From Camarhynchus parvulus (lineage: Eukaryota > Chordata > Aves > Passeriformes > Thraupidae), in NCBI RefSeq assembly GCF_901933205.1, contig NC_044572.1, forward strand, positions 77,745,465 through 77,809,464: a stretch of 64,000 bases of DNA, written 5' to 3'. Positions 40,740 through 49,913 of this stretch are shown in pieces. The stretch's first letter is position 1, and each line of letters starts with the position of its first letter. The notes beneath the pieces were generated by a model, which had not been told where the DNA came from, searched no databases, and worked only from the letters and a program-made list of their open reading frames with translations. Both the position numbers and the translations under genes were made by a program.

Positions 40740-40776
40740 CCTCGCTGCCGTACTGCTTGCCATTGTTCGCGCCCAT
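40740..40776 (-). CDS. FBXL7: FBXL7 coding exon 1 (residues 1-12 and first base of codon 13)
   Basis: The exon starts at ATG 40776-40774 and reads MGANNGKQYGSE plus a final G, identical to the vertebrate FBXL7 N-terminus as I know it. The donor is GTGAGC (40739-40734), a good consensus. Phase 1 matches exon 2, which supplies the GC of Gly13. The start has A at -3 and G at +4, a strong Kozak context. Gly2 is followed by Ala-Asn-Asn-Gly-Lys, which fits the permissive N-myristoylation pattern; whether it is modified is unknown. If the intron were retained, reading would continue open to 40348, but the donor and exon 2 make that unlikely. Confidence 0.96.
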
Positions 40777-40790
40777 CCTGCCGCCTTCAT
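40740..40790 (-). other. Upstream ORF 2 overlapping the FBXL7 start
   Basis: An ATG at 40790-40788 lies 14 bases before the FBXL7 start, in another frame, with A at -3 and A at +4. Its frame runs through exon 1 (17 codons) and across the splice junction. It stops at TGA 2311-2309 in exon 2, giving 27 codons in spliced mRNA. Its ATG overlaps the stop of uORF 1 as ATGA. Ribosomes that use it would pass the FBXL7 start. Use in vivo is inference. Confidence 0.55.
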
Positions 40791-40984
40791 GCTCGTCGCC
40801 GCTTTCCCACGCCGCCGCTCAGCATCTCTGCCGCGGGGCGCCGAGCGGCCGCGGCTCTGACCGAGTGCAGCCCCGGGGCAGCGCTGGGGGAAGCGCCTCC
40901 AAAAGTGTTCACGGCGACATGTCCAGAGGAGCCTTGCAACTTCCTCCGCTTCTTCTGGGGTGGCCGACACCCTCCCTTCCCCAC
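40787..40984 (-). other. Upstream ORF 1 in FBXL7 leader (65 codons)
   Basis: An ORF in the likely 5' leader of FBXL7 that ends with TGA at 40789-40787, ten bases before the main start codon. Internal ATG codons give shorter versions, so part of it is in the transcript even if the start site is close. Its peptide is Arg/Gly-rich, as expected for GC-rich sequence, and resembles no family I know. It matters only if the transcript begins upstream of it, which the sequence does not settle. Confidence 0.5.
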
Positions 40985-40989
40985 CTCTC

Positions 40990-41094
40990 AACAAAAAAAA
41001 AACAAACAAAAAAACCCAAAAAAACCCCAAAACAACCAAACAAAAAACCCCCAACAACAACAACAACAACAAAACTTTAAAAGAGAAAGAATCA
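40990..41094 (+). repeat. A/C-rich tract with (CAA)7 inside the CpG island
   Basis: About 105 bases of A/C-rich sequence interrupt the GC-rich island 214-318 bases before the FBXL7 start. It includes seven CAA units at 41052-41072. In the FBXL7 sense it is U/G-rich with G-runs of 5, 4 and 3. It may be leader or promoter, depending on where transcription starts. Confidence 0.85.
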
Positions 41095-43588
41095 AAAATG
41101 CGATGTATCGGTACGCCCACCCCGCCCCGGTTTCCAGCCGGGGTGTCCGGGCCAGGAAGGCGGCTCCAGTTATAATCCACAAGCAGGACGGGCGGGACGG
41201 CCTCCGGGCGCTGGCTCCGCCGCCCCGCGGCTGCCGCTCGGCTCCTCCGATGCTTCAGCGCTGTCCGCCTTCCTCCTCCTCCTCCTCGCAGCCCTGCCGC
41301 TGCCGCCGCCTCCCCCGGGAGGCCGCCGCCAGCCACTTGTTGCCCGGGGCGGGAGGAAAGGGAGCCTCGGCCGCAGACTTTTGTTAGCGGCAGGCGCCTC
41401 CTCTCGGCGCCCAGCGCCGCCGGGCCGGGACGGAGGGAGGGGATGGCGATGCAGGGAGGATGGAGCCCGGAGCCGGCCCCGGCCCTTAAAGACACAGCGC
41501 CCGGCACGGGGGCTCCCCTGGCCGCTGTCCCCTGGCCGCTGTCCCACCAGAGCGGCCCGGCGGGGATGGCTGCGGGGGCTGCTCGCAGAGACCCGCCCAG
41601 GGCGGCCCTGCCCTGGTGTCCTTCCCAGGGCAGGACAGCGTCTCTGCGTTCAGCACCTCCGCGGCACCCCCGACCCCGTGCAACCCAGCCGGGGGCTGGC
41701 AGAAATCTCCGTCCGTGTGTAGGAGGAAGCCGCGCAGCAGGGACGCTTACTTCTCGTTCTCTCCGGCTGCTCCGGAGTTCGAGCTGTTTTCTCCCTGCAA
41801 ATGGTATTCCTGCAGTCACCAGCTCCAGGGAATCACTGCCGGCCTTTGCCGCCGCATCGAATTAAAAATATCGAACTGTTGAACATCCCCCAAATTTGTT
41901 CTTCAGGCATCCTATAGGGATATATCTCATCCCTTGGTGTGAGATGCTTCTATTTAATTCAGCTGTCTTAAAAAACAGTTTCTACTGCTTTCACCCCAAA
42001 AGACAGACTCTTAGACCACTGTGATTGTCAGGGATGGTGGACGTTGTTAACAGGGTAAGTGCCTTCCCCGAGCGCAGCCCACCCAAAGAATGGCATTGGG
42101 ATGCAAGGATTTCACTACTGCATGAGAGCCCACACCACCTCCGCCTGGCAAAAGGGGCTGGACAGCAAGAGATGCTGTCAAATGGGAGTGAGGATATACT
42201 GTGTGTGACCAGGTTATACAAAAACTGCCAGTCCCAAGAGGATACTTGCCCCTAGTGGGCTGGCTAAGAGCATCAACTAAGTTTGTTCCACAAAACTGTC
42301 ACCCAGATCAAGTGGTAAGCAGGTGTTACCAAAGGTTTTTTGGGAAAGAATCAGGTCTTTAAAAAGTGAGAAAGAAGGATGAAAGCTTGTAATAGGTGGG
42401 GAGAGACATCAGAGCAGGCAGTCCTGGGTTAGTGCTGGTATCTCACCTGTGCCTTGGCCTGATGGTGCTGGCTCTGTCTGGTGGCTGGTCGGGGTGTAAG
42501 AAGCAGGGACGCCCAGCCCGGGTGTGCAGGGGGTCTTGAGGTGTGTCTGTCAGCACAGGGAGCAGCACAGGTGCATGGAACTGTACCTGAAACGTGGTTA
42601 CACGGGCACCTGCAGGTCACGTAGGCAGCAGAGGGACCCACACTTCCCAAAGAGCAGTGTCAGCTTGTAGCCCGCACAGCCTGGGGAGTGGCACGCCCAA
42701 AGCAATGCATGTGTGAGACTAGGGGTTTTTAGGATTAGTTTCAAAGTTCTTTACTAACATTTTGCAGGTATCTGTGGTTGGTGTTTATGTGTTGTACTGC
42801 TCACACTGGCCCCAGCATAGAGCTCACTGATTGCTAGGTCAACATGTCCCTGTTAAAAAGACAAAACCACTTTAATTCTGATTTGATTAAAACCATGAGT
42901 TGAGCAGTTTTCCCTGCACCACACTATGATGTTATGTATGAAAAATGGAGATATGTCTTTCTAAACATATCACAACACCCACAAGATAATTACTGCACAT
43001 ACAGATAATTCTGAGCTAATTATATCTTTGTCAATTTATACAAATGGCATATGAAATGGCAGAGGCAAAAGTATCAACGCTGTCAGGACTATAGAAAAGG
43101 TGTCTAAAATCTGAAGTTTTAGGGATGGGTGTCTTTTTTTTTTTTTAAGTGCATTTTCATTAAGAGGTGGGCTAATTACCAGAAGCTGAAGGTGCCAGCA
43201 GTACAGATGACTGATAAGTAATCAGGCAATATTTTTGAGGCTCTAATCCCATCAGATATCCATCATTAACTCTCTCCTTGTAAAAAAGTTTTGATCCTGA
43301 TTCAATACTGAGCACTACAATACAACGCTACACACACCCTTCAATTCTCAAAAAACAGTGAAGGTCTAAGAAAACCGAGGGCCTTCTGGGGTCAGACTCA
43401 CCAAGTCACCAGCCTTGGTCCTTTGAAACAAAATAGGAATCAGTCAAAAAATATAGATTTCTGTAATCAAAGGTTAATTTCTAAGAACTAATATGAAACA
43501 AACTTAGAACTGTGCCAAAGCAGGTAAGCCTTGACACAAGTGTCTGCTTTTAGCATCCTCTACTTTCTTTTTGAGAGTTATCTGTTCA

Positions 43589-43611
43589 GGGGCAGGGCAG
43601 GGGACAGGGGG
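43589..43611 (+). other. G-quadruplex motif
   Basis: Reads GGGG-CA-GGG-CA-GGGG-ACA-GGGGG on the plus strand, four G-runs with 2-3 base loops. It lies about 2.8 kb upstream of the FBXL7 start codon. Confidence 0.75.
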
Positions 43612-44537
43612 AGCAATCTACCTTCTGTGAAAAGTTGTGGGGCAAGGTTAATATCTGCTCATTTAATATCTGCTCACATATGAGCCCACAGGCTGCTAAC
43701 AAACACATACATCCAAGTACTTTTTTTCCCTGCTGTATGGCTTGTGGTGTTTGACAAACATACCCCAAACACTTTTTAGGAACTCACCTAGGCAGAGTAG
43801 GATGGTAAAGAAAAAACATAGGGACTTTCTACAGCACAGCAGCCTACCTTTGTCACTCAAACCCTCACACCCAGCCGGGCTGTGGGCCAGCACACCCAGC
43901 CATACCATCCTCCCCACCAGTGCTGCAGGGCGCTGCTAGTCCCCAGCTGTGGGACAGCACATGCAGGCTGAAAACAACACATGTCCCTGCTCCATGTGCA
44001 GCACAGCTGTGCTTAATTCCAGCCTGAAATACAGCTATGATGGGAGCACCCACTGCAAACGGCTCCTGAGGAAGCCTCAGCTCCTCATGTCACACTGTGT
44101 GCTCTGCACCCCGTGGCTGTGTGGGTCACAGGACCAGCAAGGCCAATGATCCCACTTCTAACTCCTAGAAAGCTGTGCAGCCTTTTTGGCATATGAGAGA
44201 GAAATTTCTCAGCCTGGTTGGAAACATCACTTCACATAGACCCAGGCACAGAGCTGTATGTAAATAATTTTACATCATTCAGAAATCATGAGTTCAAATG
44301 AGAGCAAATACTGCAGTTTCCCTCCAAATTCAACATCTGATGCACCACAACTGAAATGATTCCCTTTGCCATGGGGTAATTTTGGTTATCAAGACCAGCA
44401 TAGGCTGGTGCTTTGTGAGGCAGGAAGCTCAGCTGTTGAGGGAGCCCTGTGAAGAATAAAGATATTAGTCAGACATGTTACCACTCTGTCAAGTTTTTGA
44501 TATAAATCCCAGGAATACTCCACCATGACCAGAACCA

Positions 44538-44650
44538 AAAGGGAAGAAAAACAAAAATAACAAAACAAAAGAACACCCCAATAACAAAATAAAACAAAAA
44601 CCAATCAGACAAAACAAAACAAAATACACAAGGAAACAAACAAAAACCAC
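44538..44650 (+). repeat. A/C-rich low-complexity tract
   Basis: About 113 bases built from AACAAAA and AAAACAAA units with almost no T or G on the plus strand. It has the same strand bias as the other A/C-rich tracts in the window. Confidence 0.85.
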
Positions 44651-47600
44651 CCAGGGGAAAAAAGTCTAGTGAGGAAAGAAGGTCTTGGTCTAGGAAATAT
44701 GAACACAGTTTTCTGATGAAGGACTGAATATTGCTGCTGCACACCGTGTTACACTCTTTCTATTGGGGAATGGGGTGGAGGACAAACAGTAAAGTACCAA
44801 ACTAATTTTGTTATAAAGACATAAAACTCTCACCAGAAATGTATCTATCACAGATAATACTGCTGACAGTGGGTAACTCTTTCTTGCAAGGCATGGAGGA
44901 CACTCAAACTTGGAACTTCATCAGCCCAAAAACATCAACACGAGCAAAGAAGTTGGGAAATGCTAGTTTGAAGAGGCTCTGCAAGTTCCAACTAGGGCTG
45001 AGTCATCTTACAGCCCTTCAGTATTTACCAAACACTGGGTTCATTGTGGGATTCACTCTGGCACCCTGGGAGGCCTGTTATGTTCAGACATATGGTTTGG
45101 GACTTAGTCCCTTACAGTGCCTGCACATGAGACTTAAGAAGACATTTTCTTTCAAAAATTTCAGAGATGTTTCACTCATTCTTGGCAAAATTTGGTAGTA
45201 GGTTTTTTTCCTTTTATTTCTCATTGTCTTCCATACCTTGTAGATTGTGATTATTCAGCTTTAATTACATAGTATATTTATATATAAATACAATGGACAG
45301 GTAGGAGTCTCTTGGCTGTGACTGAGTTAAGATGTCTGAACCATATCATACAGTTTCTATGTGAAGCTGTTTACAATAACACTTTAAGACACTTCCACCT
45401 TCAAAATAGTGCCAAGAATCTGAAAGCACATCAGTTCTACCATCTTTTCAATGATCCAAGGGAGATACAGTGCTTTCTGTAAGGACAAGAACAACTTTTG
45501 GTGGTTTTGCCTCTTAATCCAAGCAGTACACACCCACTTCAGAGGGGATGAGATGGAGTACTATCAAATGCTGGTTTTGCAAGACTGAAAGATTTGTTGT
45601 TCCACATAAAATGTACCTTCCTATGCTTTCCTTGTTCAAAAGGAGACATCAATACATTTTTCTTAGACTTGCATCCCATCCCAGCAAGAGGAACTTGGAA
45701 ATTATTTGAGCTGAGGTAAAATAAGAAAGCTGTGGGCCAAAATGTTTCTATTTGGATGTGTTGCTACAATCATTTCTCAGAATGTTTGTATTACATCTGT
45801 ATCCATTATGGGCCTCCCTCTGTGGTACATTACATGTCTCATGATGCTCCATTTTTCTATTTCATGAACAAAACCACAGCAATTTTTGAAGAAGTAGACA
45901 AATAAAGGGTTCTGGATAAAGAAAATAAAATTTTAAAACTTGAAAGCAGCAGAACTATTTCTATAAGGTATCGTCACAGCAATTCCAGGGCTAGATAATT
46001 TGGCTTTGAAATTTTTGCCACAGTTGTTTCAGTACAGTTTTTTCCTTCAGTTTTAGTCTAAGCTTTCCTTTTTTGAAAGAAAGGATGAACAAATATAAAA
46101 AACTTCCAAGTACTTCTAAGTGGCCTTATGTCAGAGTCAAATTTAAAAGCCATTTGTATTTCAGGTCTTAAAATTCCAGCAGCAAATCTAAGATTAGTTT
46201 CCTATTTGGTTAAAGAAGCTTTGATTTTTCCTGCCTTCCTTTCCTTTCCTTCCTTGAACATTTTAAGCATTTCATTTCACAATCTGAATTTAAATAAAAT
46301 GTTTAAAAATTCACTATCCTTTTAATGACAGCAGAAGCCAAGTGATATTTTTTAAATTAAGCCTACTTTTACATCACCATGTTCATAGGGCTGCATATAT
46401 TTTGTGATTGCTTCATGATAATATCTGTGTTGACTGCTTTTGGGCATTGTAAAGGGAAAAAGAATCCAAAAGAAATTTGACTAATATGTTGCTGGCAACT
46501 TAAAACCATTATCAAAAGCATATTGTTTCATTAACTAGAAAATGATCGATTAATGCTATGTACCTCCTAAAGAAAGAAAAAGTCTAGGTTATCTTCATCA
46601 TTACAGACAAAGTCATGGCCTCATTTCCCTGTGACCTGAAAGTATGTGCCATTTCCTCATTATTATCATTATGAGTGACTTGATTTACATGGCTAAAAAG
46701 CTGCAGGATCTAAGGATACCTCAGATTGTATTTGACAGGGCAGCTTTTAGTAGAGCCTGTTCTTCTGGCTGAGAACTCTCTTAGCATCCACTTGCATGAG
46801 GTCAGGCTGCTCCAGCCAAGCAAAGGCTCTGGTCCCACAATGACTTCAATAGGTCTGGTTGAAATGCGCTAAATTAAGGTGGTGCTCAAGTTCTAGGACA
46901 TTTTGGATAATATGAGTTTATGTTCTGATAGGTTTGTCTGGTGGGATTGCAGATCAGATGAAGTAAGGCAATTCTATCAAATAGAGATCCAGCTTTGTAT
47001 TAAACTTCTTTCAGAACTTCAACTAATTTAAGTCTTTAAAAGTTTTTAACCAACCTGAGATTTTAAGACAGTTTTGCTGATTTTTTTCAGTTTTATAGGA
47101 GAAACTTCTCACTCATATGTGATTTTTCCTTCTTCCAACAACAAAAGCAATAAATAAAATTCAGACTGTGTTGAAACATGTTTTACATTACATGTAAAAT
47201 CTGTTGAAAAGAATAGTGAGTTTGAAAAGCCAAGTTCCTAAGTTTCAAGTGTTAGAAAACACAGGAATGAAGACTGTGTAGAGCTCCAGAACCACCATCC
47301 TGAATTCCCCTGCCTTGTCCGCAGTACACCTTCCACCACTGACAAACCTGAGGCCTTCAGCCAACACTGCAAAACCAATTCAGTCCCAGGAGCACTTTGC
47401 AATTATGTAAATTGTGGCATTTTAATGCATAGGCACAATGAGGCATAGTAGGACTGTAGAAGCAAAATTAATTCTGGCATTTCACAACTAATGTCTGACC
47501 TTGCAATTTTAAAGTAGAGGTTTTCCTTGGATTTAAAAAACAGTGTTGGCTGGTGAGTTCTCCAAAAACTCAACAAAGAGTGAACTTAAGATACATTGCC

Positions 47601-48402
47601 TCATCGCATCGACATCTCTAGCAATGATTTTCAAGGTTGGAAGCCTGAACTCTGCTAAATAGGATGCTGTTAGTTGGACTAAGAGAAGTAATGATGGAAA
47701 CATAAGACTTTCCAAGCACCATGGTTGTGTCTATGCTTCTCCTCAGAAAGAAGTCATGGTCTTCTTTCCTGGCATGGCCAGGTTTCCTTCCACTGACAGA
47801 CAAAGCAGGGTGAGGGTTGTGGCCAGGCTGTTCATAGTAGACCTTCACATTGTGGACACTCCCTACACAGGGATGTGGACAAACTCTGGAAACTCCTGTT
47901 CAGAAACAGCCTGTAGGAATCAACACTGGGGAAAGACAAGGCATTTTTTTCAATGCTGTGTATCTTCTCAAGAAGCAGCAGATCTTGCAGGATCACAGGG
48001 TGCTGGACAAAGGATGCTGCATTAGACCAAGTTTCTTCTGAGCATTGCATCTCCATAAGTGCTGTTTCTTCTCTTTTGACCACTACCTCACAAACAGTGC
48101 CACTCCACATGCACACCAAATCCTCATTTCACATCCTTTCTTCCTGTCTGTCTAGTTGTAGTCTCAGCTTCTCATGCCCCAAATATGCCACACTCAACAA
48201 AGCTCCCTCTCACCCTTTGGCCTTCCCTCCCTTCGTCCTGCCTCTACTATCTTACCTCCCAAGCTGGTAACCAGTACACTCTTGCATTTACACAGATTTT
48301 TTCTCCCCAGCACTTATCTCCACTAACTTCTTTCTACATTCAAGTCTTTGTGAGCATTCCTGGAACCAATTTTCTTCTGGTCTCTCACCACTGCTGCTGC
48401 CA

Positions 48403-48440
48403 TTCCATTCTTCTGCCTCAGTTCCATTCTTCTGCCTCAG
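48403..48440 (+). repeat. Perfect 19-base tandem duplication
   Basis: TTCCATTCTTCTGCCTCAG occurs at 48403-48421 and again directly at 48422-48440 with no difference. Perfect identity suggests a recent duplication. Confidence 0.92.
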
Positions 48441-49483
48441 ACTGATGTTAATGCAAAACATTCTAAGAAAATTCAAAGTGGCTCTTGAATTGTTCAGCCC
48501 TGATGAGCTCCCTCCCAGTTCTTTCTTCTTTTCATAGGAATAGGCAGTGAAATTTAGCCATGTGAAAGGGAATTTCACCAAGTTCCAATCAGGAGGTTTT
48601 ATTGTGTTTCAGACATCATACCTGAGTTGTCCAGCCTGCAGCCAAAATGCCTCATTTTCCCTTGGTGGTGTCATTCCCTGCACAGCGAGCCTGGATTTCT
48701 TTCCAAGCTTGGATTGATTTTCAGTGAAGAATTCACAGACAGATCTGTACAAGATTTAGTGAGGAAAAAAAAGTCTCTCTGCTGACCCTAGATCTCCTCA
48801 CAGGCCTGGCAGAACCATATCTTGCCCAGTCACTAGGTCACTCAACTCACAGATGGAGCTGAACGAGGTTTGTTCTGAGGCAGCTTGCACCCACTGAAAA
48901 CAAGCTCTGTGTGCCTCTCCCAAAGGCAAAGCCAGCAAATGGTGATTCTGTTGTCACTAACGCTAATCCCACTGTCAGCACATCCTGCACTGTTAACCAA
49001 GAACCAGAACTTGGTTAGTTAGCAGCAGTGTGCTATGCTGAAAAGAACAGGTGCATGAAGAAGCATGCTCAAGAAGCTCTTTCAGTGCTACAGGCTGGAC
49101 TACTGTGCCACAGTGAAGGAAAAGCGCATATCTCTGTAAACATCAGCATTAAGGTGTTGAAATAAAGCTAAGGCATGAACATCAGCCACAAACTTGCAAG
49201 AGGACACCTATGGCAGCTATCTGGATGCAAAGAAACAGTTCAAGTATCAGCCTTGGAAGAGCATGTGTACTTCCCCTTGCATAGCAGGACAGTCTTGTTT
49301 GTGCGCTGTGCTAGGAGGGTTTTCACATAAGAGACCAAGATTCTCTGCCTATGGCGAATGCTCCAGTGGATGGCAAATGTCCCAGTGGAGTGATTCTAGC
49401 ATGCAGTGCACCATGTTCAGTGAAATGGTCCCCTGCATTCTCCAGTTTTCATCCCCCCCCAGACAGCTTGCCTTGTCCCATAT

Positions 49484-49913
49484 TGTTGTGGTTTAGGAAT
49501 GATAATCCCCAGTGTAGTGTTCCCACTAGAACACTCCAAACCATGCACTGCTTGCTCACTCTTCTCCCTCCGTGTGGAGAGCTAGACAGGAGAACTGGAG
49601 ACACAAAAGGTAAAGATCATGGGCTTAGATGAGAACAGTTTACTGGAAACAAAAATGAGATAAGAAACCAGCAATAACAGCAATGGTATAAATAACAGTG
49701 CACAAGAGGAGAGTAATTCACACAAGAGCTCACCATGAGGAACACAAATCTACCCCCACAACTCACCTCCCTCTACGTGACCGGGAGGGACCCCTTCCCA
49801 CTACACTCCCTGAAGGTGACATGAGGTGGTATAGAATAACCTCAGTGTCCTGGCCATGTACCCCCTGGCTGCTGCCAGGAAAAATTGAACCTTACCTAGC
49901 CAGAACCAAGACA
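49484..49913 (-). mobile_element. Solo LTR-like element of an endogenous retrovirus
   Basis: A 430-base unit bounded by TGTTGTGGTTTAG at left and AGCCAGAACCAAGACA at right, so both strands have TG...CA ends. Internal blocks such as AGATGAGAACAGTTTACTGG and CTGCTGCCAGGAAAAATTGA resemble an LTR family I know from songbird genomes. I read it as minus-strand because family members usually begin near TGTCCTGGTTT. A TATAAATA on the plus strand (49687-49694) argues a little the other way. No gag, pol or env sequence or primer-binding site flanks it, so it looks like a solo LTR. I see no clear target-site duplication. Confidence 0.68.

Larger units (their letters stand above)
40434..41860. promoter_or_regulatory. 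FBXL7: CpG island with FBXL7 promoter and 5' leader
   Basis: GC content and CpG density rise sharply here compared with the AT-rich flanks. The first FBXL7 coding exon lies inside. GC-box-type sites are visible, such as CCCCGCCCC (about 41118-41127) and GGGGCGGG (41346-41353). A CCT-repeat tract lies at about 41271-41287. I see no convincing TATA box in position, which fits a CpG-island promoter with dispersed starts. The transcription start cannot be fixed from sequence. Long ORFs in this region (263 codons on +, 362 codons on -) reflect the scarcity of stop codons in GC-rich DNA. Confidence 0.88.
41861..49483. other. Upstream flank of FBXL7, no supported gene
   Basis: Intergenic sequence beyond the CpG island. 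Two moderately GC-rich patches lie at about 42420-42720 and 43860-44150. A GTAAGT donor-like site on the plus strand follows 42054. A poly-T run is at about 43133-43146. The longest ORFs are about 100-119 codons and resemble nothing I know. CR1 is absent here. A divergent noncoding transcript from the CpG island is possible but unproven. Confidence 0.5.

Noticed and set aside
40348..40776. 142-codon ORF beginning with the FBXL7 N-terminus
   Set aside because: Only the first 12 codons are FBXL7. The remainder reads through a good GTGAGC donor into intron.
40596..41387. 263-codon plus-strand ORF in the CpG island
   Set aside because: Pro/Arg/Ala-rich with a Lys/Gln/Asn run from the A/C-rich tract. 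It resembles no family and is antisense to the FBXL7 leader.
40731..41819. 362-codon minus-strand ORF through the CpG island
   Set aside because: Open mainly because GC-rich DNA has few stops. It includes the A/C-rich tract translated as Leu/Phe/Cys runs and overlaps the true FBXL7 exon in another frame.
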